From positions 1,305,902 to 1,369,901 of the forward strand of contig NZ_OY725712.1 in the NCBI RefSeq assembly GCF_963360655.1: a DNA stretch of 64,000 bases. Direction: 5' to 3'. The notes below the pieces were generated by a model, which ran no database searches, had not been told where the DNA came from, and saw only the letters and a list, made by a program, of their open reading frames with translations. The stretch is from Collinsella aerofaciens. Its GTDB lineage: Bacteria > Actinomycetota > Coriobacteriia > Coriobacteriales > Coriobacteriaceae. Of this stretch, positions 14,428 through 22,442 are shown one piece after another (the stretch's first letter is position 1; each line of letters starts with the position of its first letter). The position numbers and the translations under genes were made by a program.

Positions 14428-16347
14428 CTACTCCAGCTCAAACGCTCCGGTATAGAGCTGGTAGTAATACCCGCGCTTGGCGATCAGCTCGTCGTGGTTG
14501 CCGCGCTCGATGATGCGGCCGTGGTCCAGACAGATGATCGCGTCGGAGTTGCGCACGGTGGACAGGCGGTGTGCGATGACAAACGTCGTGCGGCCTTCCA
14601 TGAGCTTGTCCATGCCGGCCTGCACGATAGCCTCGGTGCGGGTATCGATGCTCGACGTGGCCTCGTCCAGAATCATTGCCGGCGGATCGGCGACGGCGGC
14701 GCGTGCGATCGAAATCAGCTGACGCTGGCCCTGCGACAGCTGCGCGCCGTTGCCGGTGAGCATGGTGTCGTAGCCGTCGGGCAGGCGGGTGATAAAGTCG
14801 TCCGCGCCCGCGAGCTTGGCCGCCGCGATGCACTCCTCGTCGGTGGCATCCAGATTGCCGTAGCGGATGTTATCCATCACGGTGCCGGTGAACAGGTTTA
14901 CGTCCTGCAGCACCACGCCCAGCGAGCGGCGCAGGTCTGCCTTGCGGATCTTGTTGACGTTGATGCCGTCGTAGCGAATCTTGCCGTCGGCGATGTCATA
15001 GAAGCGGTTGATGAGGTTGGTGATGGTCGTCTTACCGGCACCGGTGGCGCCGACAAACGCGACCTTCTGGCCCGGCTTGGCAAACACGGACACGCCGTGC
15101 AGCACCTCGTGGTCGGGCGTGTAGCCAAAGTCGACGTTGTCCATGACCAGGTCGCCACGCAGCGGCACGTACTCGATCTCGCCGGTTGCGCGGTGCGGAT
15201 GTTTCCACGCCCACATGCCGGTGTGGTGGTCGGCCTCCTCGAGCTGCCAGGTGTCGGGGTTGACCTGCGCGTTGACGAGCGTCACATAGCCTTCGTCGGC
15301 TTCGGGCTCCTCGTCGATGAGCTCAAAGATGCGGTCGGCGCCGGCGAGGCCCATGACCACTGCGTTGATCTGCTGCGAGATCTGACCGATCTGTCCGCAG
15401 AACTGCTTGGTCATGTTGAGGAACGGCACTACGACGGCGATGGACAGCGTCATGCCCGAGATGCTCAGATTGGGCACGCCCAGCGCCAGGAAAATGCCGC
15501 CTGCCAGTGCGACCAGCACGTAGAGCAGGTTGCCCAGGTTCATAAGGATAGGCATGAGGATGTTGGCGTACATGTTGGCCTTCTGCGAGACCTCGAAGAG
15601 CTTTTCGTTGCGCTCGTCAAAATCGGCCTCGGCGGCAGACTCGTGGCAGAATGCCTTGACGACCTTCTGGCCGTTCATGACTTCCTCGATATGGCCCTCG
15701 ACCACGCCGAGCTCGGTCTGCTGCGCAATGAAGAAGCGCGCGGAGTTGGAGCCGAGCAGCTTGGTCATAAAGGTCATAAAGGCGACGCCGGCCACAATGA
15801 CCAGGCACATCCACACGCTGTAGTACAGCATGATAAAGAACACCGTGACGATGACGATGGTCGTCATGAGCAGGTTGGGCAGCGACTGGCTGATCATCTG
15901 GCGCAGCGTGTCGATGTCGTTGGTGTAGTGGCTCATGATGTCGCCGCGCTGATGCGTGTCGAAGTAGCGAATCGGCAGGTCCTGCATACGGTTGAACATC
16001 TTCTCGCGCAGCTTTTCGAGCGAGCCCTGCGTGACGATGGCCATGGCGCGGTTCCAGAAGAGCGAAGACAGGATGCCGATGCCGTAGATGCAGGCGAGGG
16101 TGGTCACGAGCTGTGCGATCTTGGGCTGTGCGGCTTCCCAATCGCCCGACTGCCACGATTCGCTAATAATCTGCAGAGCGCTCTGAAGGAAGGTCGCACC
16201 GATGGAGTTGATGATGGCGCAGAGCACCACGCCGACAACGACGAGGGGCAAAAGCACGGGGTAGAAGCCAAAGAGCGTCTTGATGAGGCGCGACATGGTG
16301 CCGCCCTTGCGGTTGAGTGCGCGCTCGGCGGTCGTTGCCTTACTCAT
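14428..16347 (-). CDS. ABC exporter subunit with canonical nucleotide-binding domain
   Basis: This 639-residue half-transporter has six membrane helices (residues about 25-310) and a C-terminal ATPase. Walker A is GATGAGKTT (near residue 430), the signature loop is LSQGQRQ, and Walker B is AMILDEATS with the catalytic Glu present, followed by the H-loop IAHRLS. A linker of about 50 residues between the two parts (rich in W, H and E) is an insert often seen in one partner of heterodimeric exporters. Its start overlaps the preceding ABC gene by 8 bases. Multidrug or lipid export is the general family role; the substrate is unknown. Confidence 0.92.
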   Translation of the reverse strand: MSKATTAERALNRKGGTMSRLIKTLFGFYPVLLPLVVVGVVLCAIINSIGATFLQSALQIISESWQSGDWEAAQPKIAQLVTTLACIYGIGILSSLFWNRAMAIVTQGSLEKLREKMFNRMQDLPIRYFDTHQRGDIMSHYTNDIDTLRQMISQSLPNLLMTTIVIVTVFFIMLYYSVWMCLVIVAGVAFMTFMTKLLGSNSARFFIAQQTELGVVEGHIEEVMNGQKVVKAFCHESAAEADFDERNEKLFEVSQKANMYANILMPILMNLGNLLYVLVALAGGIFLALGVPNLSISGMTLSIAVVVPFLNMTKQFCGQIGQISQQINAVVMGLAGADRIFELIDEEPEADEGYVTLVNAQVNPDTWQLEEADHHTGMWAWKHPHRATGEIEYVPLRGDLVMDNVDFGYTPDHEVLHGVSVFAKPGQKVAFVGATGAGKTTITNLINRFYDIADGKIRYDGINVNKIRKADLRRSLGVVLQDVNLFTGTVMDNIRYGNLDATDEECIAAAKLAGADDFITRLPDGYDTMLTGNGAQLSQGQRQLISIARAAVADPPAMILDEATSSIDTRTEAIVQAGMDKLMEGRTTFVIAHRLSTVRNSDAIICLDHGRIIERGNHDELIAKRGYYYQLYTGAFELE

Positions 16348-18154
16348 GTGCCTCGCCTCCTTCCTGGGTCTGAGCTTGCGTTACGGATGCCTCGGTGTCG
16401 GCCTCGACGGCTCCTTCGCCCTCGGCAGACATCTTGTTTTGCGAGGTAAAGGTCTCGCGGTAGATCTCGCTCGTCTTGAGCAGCTCGTCATGGTTGCCGA
16501 TCTGCGCGATACGGCCACCCTCCATGACGATGATGCGATCGGCGTCCTGCACGGAGCTGATGCGCTGGGCGATGATGAGCTTGGTCGTGTTGGGCAGATA
16601 GCTTGCCAACCCTGCGCGGATCTTGGCGTCGGTCTTGGTGTCGACAGCGCTGGTGGAGTCGTCCAGGATTAAGATCTTGGGGCGACGCAGCAGGGCACGC
16701 GCAATGCACAGGCGCTGCTTCTGACCGCCGGAAACATTGGAGCCGCCCTGTTCGATCCAGGTGTCATAGCCCTTGGGGAAGCCATCGACAAACTCGTCGG
16801 CGCAGGCCAGATGTGCCGCCTCGCGGACTTCCTCGTCGGTGGCGTTCGGGTCGCCCCAGCGCAGGTTCTCGGCAATGGTGCCGCTAAACAGCACGTTTTT
16901 CTGCAGCACCATGGCCACTTGGTGGCGCAGCGCGTCCAGGTCGTAGTCGCGTACGTCCATGCCGCCCACGCGCACGGTGCCTTCGGTGGCGTCGTACAGA
17001 CGGGCGATGAGGTTTACAAGCGTGGACTTGGCCGAGCCGGTACCGCCGATGATACCGATGGTCTCGCCGCTCTTAATGTGCAGGTCGATATCGTCGAGCG
17101 CCTGGCGCTTCGCATGCGCGGAATACTTAAAGCTCACGTGGTCAAAGTCGATGGAACCGTCGGCAACCCCGAGCACGGGCTCGGCGGGATCGGCGATCGT
17201 GGGCTCGGCGGCCAGCACCTCGGTAATGCGGTGCGCCGATTCGTCGGCCATGGTCACCATGACAAAGATCATCGACAGCTGCATCAGGCTCATGAGGATC
17301 GCGAAGCCATAGGTAAAGATCGAGGAGAGCTGGCCCACGTCGAACAGCGTGCCCTGGCTCGTGATGATGAGCTTGGATCCCAGGTAGATGATGATGACAA
17401 ATGCGCCGTTGACGCAGATGTTCATCATGGGGTTGTTAAAGGCGAGCAGCTTCTCGGCGCGGGTGAAGTCCATCTGGACGTCGTGCGCGGCGGTGGCGAA
17501 CTTCTCCTTCTCAAAGTCTTCGCGCACGTAGCTCTTGACCACGCGCATGCCGGTGACGTTTTCCTCGACGGACTCGTTAAGGGCGTCGTACTTGTGGAAC
17601 ACGCGCGAGAAGATGGGGCGTACCTTAAAGATGATAAAGAACAGTCCAAAGCCCAGCAGCGGAATGATGACCAGGTAGACCATGGCGACGCTGCCGCCCA
17701 TGGCGTAGGCCATGGCAAAGGCAAAGACCAGCACCAGCGGCGCGCGCACGGCGATGCGGATGAGCATCATAAAGGCCTGCTGCACGTTGTTGATGTCGGT
17801 GGTGAGGCGGGTGACGAGCGAGGAGCTCGAGAACTCATCGATGTTGGCAAAGCTGAACGTCTGGATCTTGTAGAACAGGTCGTGACGCAGGTTCTTGGCG
17901 AAGCCGCAGCTCGCATGACTGCAGGTGACGCCGGCAGCGGCACCAAAAGCGAGCGACGTCAGTGCGATGAGCACCAAAAAGCCTGCGGTGGGAAGCATCT
18001 GGGCGACGGTGGCACCGTCTTTGATGGCGTCGATCATGTCGGCGGTGATAAACGGGACCATCATTTCGCAGAGCACCTCGCCAAGCACCAGCAGCGGCGT
18101 GGCGATCGTGACCGTCTTGTAATCGCGGATGCTTCCCATGAGGGTTTTAATCAT
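16340..18154 (-). CDS. ABC exporter subunit with degenerate catalytic site
   Basis: This 604-residue half-transporter has six membrane helices and an ATPase domain with Walker A GGTGSAKST (370-378) and signature NVSGGQKQ (473-480). Walker B reads ILILDDST: the catalytic Glu is replaced by Asp, and the H-loop has Gln (IAQRIS) instead of His. This is the standard pattern of the degenerate partner in heterodimeric exporters such as BmrCD and TM287/288. The partner gene directly downstream keeps both residues. It overlaps the MarR gene by 8 bases, so the three genes form one operon. Confidence 0.92.
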   Translation of the reverse strand: MIKTLMGSIRDYKTVTIATPLLVLGEVLCEMMVPFITADMIDAIKDGATVAQMLPTAGFLVLIALTSLAFGAAAGVTCSHASCGFAKNLRHDLFYKIQTFSFANIDEFSSSSLVTRLTTDINNVQQAFMMLIRIAVRAPLVLVFAFAMAYAMGGSVAMVYLVIIPLLGFGLFFIIFKVRPIFSRVFHKYDALNESVEENVTGMRVVKSYVREDFEKEKFATAAHDVQMDFTRAEKLLAFNNPMMNICVNGAFVIIIYLGSKLIITSQGTLFDVGQLSSIFTYGFAILMSLMQLSMIFVMVTMADESAHRITEVLAAEPTIADPAEPVLGVADGSIDFDHVSFKYSAHAKRQALDDIDLHIKSGETIGIIGGTGSAKSTLVNLIARLYDATEGTVRVGGMDVRDYDLDALRHQVAMVLQKNVLFSGTIAENLRWGDPNATDEEVREAAHLACADEFVDGFPKGYDTWIEQGGSNVSGGQKQRLCIARALLRRPKILILDDSTSAVDTKTDAKIRAGLASYLPNTTKLIIAQRISSVQDADRIIVMEGGRIAQIGNHDELLKTSEIYRETFTSQNKMSAEGEGAVEADTEASVTQAQTQEGGEAHE

Positions 18155-18653
18155 CCAGTTCCTCCCAGGTTACGCGGATTTTTTCGAGCATCTCGGCGAG
18201 CTGTTCGCGCTCGTCGTGCGTAAGGGCGCTAAAGGCCTGTTCCCTAAAGCGAATGCGGGCTGCCTGCTCAACACGGGCCTTTTCCCATCCCGCTTCGGTC
18301 AGGCGGATGGTGAGCTGCCGACGGTCTTTGGGATTGCGACTGCGCTCGATAAGACCGCCCAGTTCGAGCTTGGACAGAATCTCGGAAAGGGACCCTGGCT
18401 TGAGGTCGAAGTGCATGCCGAGCTCCTGTTGGGACAGCTCGCCGGTCGGCTGCTTGGCGAGTAGGCAGACAATAGGCGCCTTGCCAGATATGCCGCCGCC
18501 GTGAAAATGCATGTAATGGCCGCAAAAACCCAGGCCGCTCAGGATGCGCTTGGCGAGTTTGTCTTCGGCGCTGACCGCTTCGGGTACATCCGCCGGCTGT
18601 GACGGGTCGCCGCCGGGCCCGTGCGAACAAAGGTTAAGAGGTTCATCGCACAT
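18147..18653 (-). CDS. MarR-family transcriptional regulator
   Basis: This 168-residue protein has a MarR winged helix with GELSQQELGMHFDLKPGSLS (recognition-helix region) and the wing RSRNPKDRRQLTIRLTEAG. It is the first gene of the operon with the two ABC exporter genes. A paired GTTAGG/CCTAAC site upstream suggests autorepression, released by a ligand that may also be the exported compound. A Cys/His-rich stretch near residues 44-52 (FCGHYMHFHGG) is unusual for the family and might sense metal or redox state; this is speculative. Confidence 0.9.
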   Translation of the reverse strand: MCDEPLNLCSHGPGGDPSQPADVPEAVSAEDKLAKRILSGLGFCGHYMHFHGGGISGKAPIVCLLAKQPTGELSQQELGMHFDLKPGSLSEILSKLELGGLIERSRNPKDRRQLTIRLTEAGWEKARVEQAARIRFREQAFSALTHDEREQLAEMLEKIRVTWEELDD

Positions 18654-18677
18654 GAATCAGTGTTGCTCCTTTCTTTA

Positions 18678-18707
18678 GTTAGGTAGTGGAATTGTTTTGT
18701 GCCTAAC
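18678..18707. promoter_or_regulatory. Candidate MarR operator upstream of the exporter operon
   Basis: Inverted half-sites GTTAGG (18678-18683) and CCTAAC (18702-18707) lie 25-55 bases before the MarR start, over the expected promoter region. Confidence 0.45.
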
Positions 18708-18754
18708 CAATTTAGGAGTGTGAGAAATCAATGTCAAGGTGCCAAACTTATTAA

Positions 18755-18915
18755 GTTACGGCGTTTTGCCAAACGCCGTAACCGCTCGACGCTGCAAACG
18801 CTCCTAAGCGGCAATCTGGCGTTCAATCGTCGGGCATGGCCACAAGGCCTATGCCCTCCTCTTTCACGCCACCTTGCTCGCTTAGGAACGTTTTCGCTGT
18901 CCGTCCTCAACCTGT
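18755..18915 (+). ncRNA. Structured repeat element, copy A
   Basis: First comes a perfect 12-bp hairpin (GTTACGGCGTTT, loop TGCC, AAACGCCGTAAC, 18755-18782). A long stem follows, with TCCTAAGCG (18802-18810) pairing with CGCTTAGGA (18879-18887). The inner hairpin is GGGCAT-GGCC-ACAA-GGCC-T-ATGCCC (18832-18856). The gene-free stretch 18654-19100 holds this element, then a short TTGGGGACGG motif at 18952-18961 and the leader of the pyridoxal kinase gene. Confidence 0.65.
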
Positions 18916-19100
18916 GATTCCGCCACGGTCCGTTTCGGTGCATGCAATCCCTTGGGGACGGAGGAAAAGGGATCATTTTCCGTAACCTTTCCGCAACAAT
19001 TTACCCTTCGCGCTGCTCGACTCCGCTCACAACGTCCCCTGCGCTACACTTAGTCGCACTGTGGCGCTGCTGCGCCGTGCCCGAACCAAGGGAGACCCTC

Positions 19101-19925
19101 ATGAAGAACACTCAGCTGCTGCTGATCAACGATATGTGCGGCTACGGCAAGGTCGCGCTTTCCGCCATGCTGCCGGTGCTGTCGCACATGGGCTACCGCA
19201 TCCACAACCTGCCGACGGCACTTGTGTCCGATACGCTCAACTATCCCAAGTTCTACATCCACGACACCACCGAGTACGTGCGCCAGAGCCTCGCCATCTG
19301 GGAGGAGCTCGGCTTTGAGTTCGACGCCATCTCTACCGGCTTTATCGTGACCGAGGAAGAGACGCGCATCATTTCGGACTTCTGCCACCGTCGCGCGCAA
19401 AAGGGTACCAAGGTGTTCGTCGACCCCATCATGGGCGACAACGGCAAGCTCTACGCCGGCGTGCCCGAGTCCACGATCGGTCTCATGCGCAGCCTGCTCG
19501 AGTGCGCCGACTATGCGGTGCCAAACTACACCGAGGCGTGCCTGCTCACCGATACGCCCATTGCCGAGCAAATCACGCCCGATGAGGGCCGCACTCTTGT
19601 GGATGCCGTGCGTGCCCTGGGCGCCAAGTCGGTGGTCATTACGAGCGCTGTGGTCGACGGTGCGAATGTCGTCATCGGTTACGACCATGTGGCGGGGGAG
19701 CACTTCACGATTCCCTTTGAGCTCATTCCGGTCTATTTCCCGGGCACGGGCGACACGTTCTCGGCGGTGCTCGTCGGCCGCGTTATGGCCGGTTGGAGCC
19801 TGCAGCGCGCGACGTCCGATGCCATGCGCGTGGTGGCTGGGCTTATCGAGCGCAATGCCGACCAAGAGGACAAGTCGGCTGGCCTTCCCATCGAGGCCTG
19901 CCTGGATGTGATTGACCATGAGTAA
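19101..19925 (+). CDS. Pyridoxal/pyridoxamine kinase (PdxY/PdxK-like)
   Basis: This 274-residue ribokinase-fold enzyme phosphorylates B6 vitamers with ATP. It starts LLLINDMCGYGKVALSAMLP, as in PdxY/PdxK, and contains FVDPIMGDNGKLY (near 112-124), PNYTEACLLT (near 148) and the anion-hole/catalytic motif FPGTGDTFSAVL (Asp in GTGD near residue 218). I chose the ATG at 19101, with AAGGGAGA before it; 53 further upstream codons in the frame overlap a non-coding leader and are not family-like. It overlaps the next small gene by 8 bases. Confidence 0.88.
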   Translation: MKNTQLLLINDMCGYGKVALSAMLPVLSHMGYRIHNLPTALVSDTLNYPKFYIHDTTEYVRQSLAIWEELGFEFDAISTGFIVTEEETRIISDFCHRRAQKGTKVFVDPIMGDNGKLYAGVPESTIGLMRSLLECADYAVPNYTEACLLTDTPIAEQITPDEGRTLVDAVRALGAKSVVITSAVVDGANVVIGYDHVAGEHFTIPFELIPVYFPGTGDTFSAVLVGRVMAGWSLQRATSDAMRVVAGLIERNADQEDKSAGLPIEACLDVIDHE

Positions 19926-20247
19926 TGCTGGCGAGGGCGGCGCCAAGCCTGCGGGCGAGAACAAGCCGCTCGGCGCGCCGCGGGGCAAGCGTCCGCGCAT
20001 CCGCGTGAGCTGCGTGGACCAGCTGGGTGCGTGCCGCTGCCACCATGGTCACAAGCCGGGCGACGTTTTTGACTTCGACCGAGACCGCGGCAAGATGTGC
20101 GCCATGGCCTGCCATGTGGGCTTTCCCTATATCGATATCCTGCGCTATGGCGGAACCGTGCCTGGCAACGAGCCCGGCACGGCAAAGTTCTGCTGCCCCG
20201 AAGTCGATACACTGAACATTTGGCTCGCCGAGATCGTCGACGAGTAG
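19918..20247 (+). CDS. TIGR04076-family small Cys-rich protein
   Basis: This 109-residue protein has the features of the TIGR04076 family: an N-terminal strand (RIRVSCVDQLG), CHHGHKPGDVFDFD, a central CAMACHVGFPYIDILRYGG and CCPEVDTLNIWL near the end. The Cys/His pattern suggests metal binding, but no activity is established for the family that I know of. The start (ATG 19918) overlaps the end of the kinase gene, so the two are probably co-translated. Confidence 0.8.
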   Translation: MSNAGEGGAKPAGENKPLGAPRGKRPRIRVSCVDQLGACRCHHGHKPGDVFDFDRDRGKMCAMACHVGFPYIDILRYGGTVPGNEPGTAKFCCPEVDTLNIWLAEIVDE

Positions 20248-20249
20248 TC

Positions 20250-20345
20250 GAGCGTGGATTTTCTCCCGTTTAGAGCGTACTTGAGCGCTCAAAGTGGGAG
20301 ATTGTCCACACTCAATTTGTATGCGGGAGATTATCCACGCTCATT
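20250..20345. repeat. Three-armed inverted/direct repeat between convergent genes
   Basis: Arms at 20250-20268 (GAGCGTGGATTTTCTCCCG) and 20324-20342 are inverted copies with only central T/A differences. A third copy at 20295-20313 is a direct repeat of the second (GGGAGATTGTCCACACTC against GGGAGATTATCCACGCTC). It lies between the ends of two convergent genes and may act as a bidirectional terminator or be a small repetitive element. Confidence 0.5.
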
Positions 20346-20379
20346 TTGCGCCGAAGACGTGGCCCGCGACCTCGCTTAC

Positions 20380-20826
20380 CTACAGCTGCTCGAGCATAGC
20401 GGTACAACCGGCGAGCACGTCGCGGTAGGTGGCGTCGAAGTTGCCGGTGTACCAGGGATCGGCCACGTCGCCGGGGCGCTCGGTCCAATCGAGCAGGCGC
20501 GTAATTTTGCCGTCGGGGTCGTCGCCAAAGATGCGACGCAGGTCACGCGCGTTCTCGGCATCCATATAGACAATGTGATCCAAGTCGCCATACTCCGCGC
20601 GACGCACCTGACGTGCGCGATGTGCGACGACGGGAATCCCGACCTCGCGCAGCTTGGCGACCGTGCCACGATGCGGCGGGTTGCCGATCTCCTCGGTTGA
20701 GGTCGCTGCGGAATCGATGACAAACTCCGACTCGCGCCCAGCGCGGCGCACGAGCTCGGTAAACACCGACTCAGCCATCGTCGAGCGACAGATATTCCCG
20801 TGGCAAATAAACAGTACGTGCTGCAT
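20380..20826 (-). CDS. Low-molecular-weight protein-tyrosine phosphatase
   Basis: This 148-residue protein opens with VLFICHGNICRSTMAESV, the complete CX5R active-site loop (Cys8, Arg14) followed by Ser. The general-acid region VADPWYTGN is present near residue 122 (Asp of DP). Length and motifs match the arsenate-reductase-like LMW-PTP family. It is followed, on the same strand upstream, by the DUF4143 ATPase gene with a 33-bp gap; a functional link is not evident. Confidence 0.93.
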   Translation of the reverse strand: MQHVLFICHGNICRSTMAESVFTELVRRAGRESEFVIDSAATSTEEIGNPPHRGTVAKLREVGIPVVAHRARQVRRAEYGDLDHIVYMDAENARDLRRIFGDDPDGKITRLLDWTERPGDVADPWYTGNFDATYRDVLAGCTAMLEQL

Positions 20827-20859
20827 ATGATGGTTCCTTTCTGGGCGGTCGCGCGGGGG

Positions 20860-22230
20860 TTACAGACTGCCCTTGAGGCAGTTTGCTCCGATAAAGCCCG
20901 CTGCGTACAAGGGGAGATGGCGCAGCTCGCGTCCGTCATCGGTTTCGCTGCGGGCAAAATTGTTCTCGGACAATATGTAGGCATACGGCGACCGGGCTTT
21001 TTCCATAAACGACCCGAGCGTTCTCGCGCGCACGTTGCGTGCGGATTTTACCTCGACGGGAACGATCTCCATACGGTCGGTCTGAAGTAGAAAATCGAGC
21101 TCGCCGTTCGTCTTCCAAGACGACGGTGGCATCCAGTAATACGTCTGCAAACCATTGCCCGAAAATGCCTGCATGACCGAGTTCTCCGCCAAGGCACCTC
21201 GAAAGTCGGAAGACAGCGCAATGGCGGAATCCTCTTTGAGGTCGAGCCAGAGTCGCGGGTTGATACCGAGTTTGTAGAACATGAGGCCCGTATCGAGAAG
21301 ATAGACCTTAAAGAAGCTCCCGTCTTCGTCGTCGAAGGGGACGAGGGGAGGTTCGATGCCTTCGGTCAGGTTGTTGACCGATATGATGCCGGCGCCCTCG
21401 AGCCAGTCGAGTGGCTCGATGAGCTTTGAGCGTCGGCCTCCGCGTTCGACCTCGGAGTACTTGAATTTCTTGGTTGAGGATCGTAGCAGCTGGGATGGAA
21501 TGGAGCGCCAGACCTTGCGCGCTGCTACGCCGCTGATCCCGTTTTCGGGGTCGGTCATATCGGCGGTGTAGGTCTCGTCGATTTCGCGCTGCTCGACGCG
21601 CGCGTCTTCGATGGAAAGCGTCTTGCGATATGCGTTGACGGCGGCGGGCATGCCGCCCACGATTTGGTATCGATGAAACAGGTTGAGCGCGGCTTGGTGT
21701 GCGGCGTAGGTCTCGAGCGTGTCGGCGTGGGCACGAACGGCATCGGCCATCTGCTCCTCGCCGAGCGCCCAGAGAAACTCCTCGAACGACATGGGATGCA
21801 TGGTCTCTTGGCGGACGCCACTGGGAAAAGGCAGCTTGCGCTTGCGCGTGGCGACGCCGAGCTGACTGCCGGTCGCGCATATGCGCCAGCCCGAACCCGA
21901 GAAAAAGCGAAGCGAGTTGAGCGCCCGTTCACAGAGCTGAACCTCGTCAAACAGGATGAATGCGGTTTCTTTGCGAATGGGGGTGCGTTTATAGTCTGAG
22001 ATTCGTGCCACGATGGTGTCAACGTCGTCGGTGGGGCAGTCGAACAGCGGGGCAATCAGCTCAAGATCGGTCTGAAAGTCGAGTTTGACAAACGCATCGC
22101 CGGCGATTCGTCTGCCGATTTCCTCGGCAGCGTACGTTTTGCCCACGCGTCGTGCGCCACGGATGAGGAGGGGGCGCGAGGCGTCCTTTGTCGCCCATGA
22201 TTCGATAACGGATTCGATTGATCTGCGCAT
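20860..22230 (-). CDS. AAA ATPase with C-terminal DUF4143 domain
   Basis: This 456-residue protein has an AAA_14-type ATPase domain with Walker A IRGARRVGKTYAAEE (near residues 23-37), Walker B FILFDEVQL (near 92-100) and sensor region GWRICATGSQLG. DUF4143 follows (residues about 200-380), then a PD-(D/E)XK-like end: FLLQTDRMEIVPVEVKSARN has the E-x-K core. Proteins of this class occur in many copies in gut bacteria and archaea with no settled function; defence or toxin-like roles have been suggested. Three phased palindromes sit directly upstream and may be its own operators. Confidence 0.88.
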   Translation of the reverse strand: MRRSIESVIESWATKDASRPLLIRGARRVGKTYAAEEIGRRIAGDAFVKLDFQTDLELIAPLFDCPTDDVDTIVARISDYKRTPIRKETAFILFDEVQLCERALNSLRFFSGSGWRICATGSQLGVATRKRKLPFPSGVRQETMHPMSFEEFLWALGEEQMADAVRAHADTLETYAAHQAALNLFHRYQIVGGMPAAVNAYRKTLSIEDARVEQREIDETYTADMTDPENGISGVAARKVWRSIPSQLLRSSTKKFKYSEVERGGRRSKLIEPLDWLEGAGIISVNNLTEGIEPPLVPFDDEDGSFFKVYLLDTGLMFYKLGINPRLWLDLKEDSAIALSSDFRGALAENSVMQAFSGNGLQTYYWMPPSSWKTNGELDFLLQTDRMEIVPVEVKSARNVRARTLGSFMEKARSPYAYILSENNFARSETDDGRELRHLPLYAAGFIGANCLKGSL

Positions 22231-22245
22231 GGGGCTGCCTTTCCA

Positions 22246-22338
22246 ATTTCATGTACTTCAAATACATAGTTTAGTACGATTTCGTGTACTTGAAATACAC
22301 GAAATCGTGGAAAAACGTGTATTTCAAGTACACGAAAT
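22246..22338. promoter_or_regulatory. Three palindromic operator-like sites with 33-bp spacing
   Basis: Sites are centred at 22259, 22292 and 22325. Each has arms (A/G)TGTA...TACA(T/C) around a 7-base centre. The middle one (22279-22305) is perfect over 10 bp per arm (ATTTCGTGTA/TACACGAAAT) around CTTGAAA. The third (22316-22338) carries the same centre in the opposite orientation. Their position 16-108 bases before the DUF4143 ATPase start, and the 33-bp (about three helical turns) phasing, suggest cooperative binding on one DNA face. Confidence 0.6.
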
Positions 22339-22442
22339 TGAACCGCTGGAGCCTGCGGGCGGATAAACACTGCTCGTATGGTGTGGTTTTCATCGGACGC
22401 CCGCCGCGCTGAGCTGTACTTGCGCCTGCCTCGATCCCACCC

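Noticed and set aside
18942-19100. Upstream extension of the pyridoxal kinase to 18942
   Set aside because: The extra 53 residues are not family-like, overlap a repeat-rich leader, and the ATG at 19101 has a proper ribosome-binding site.
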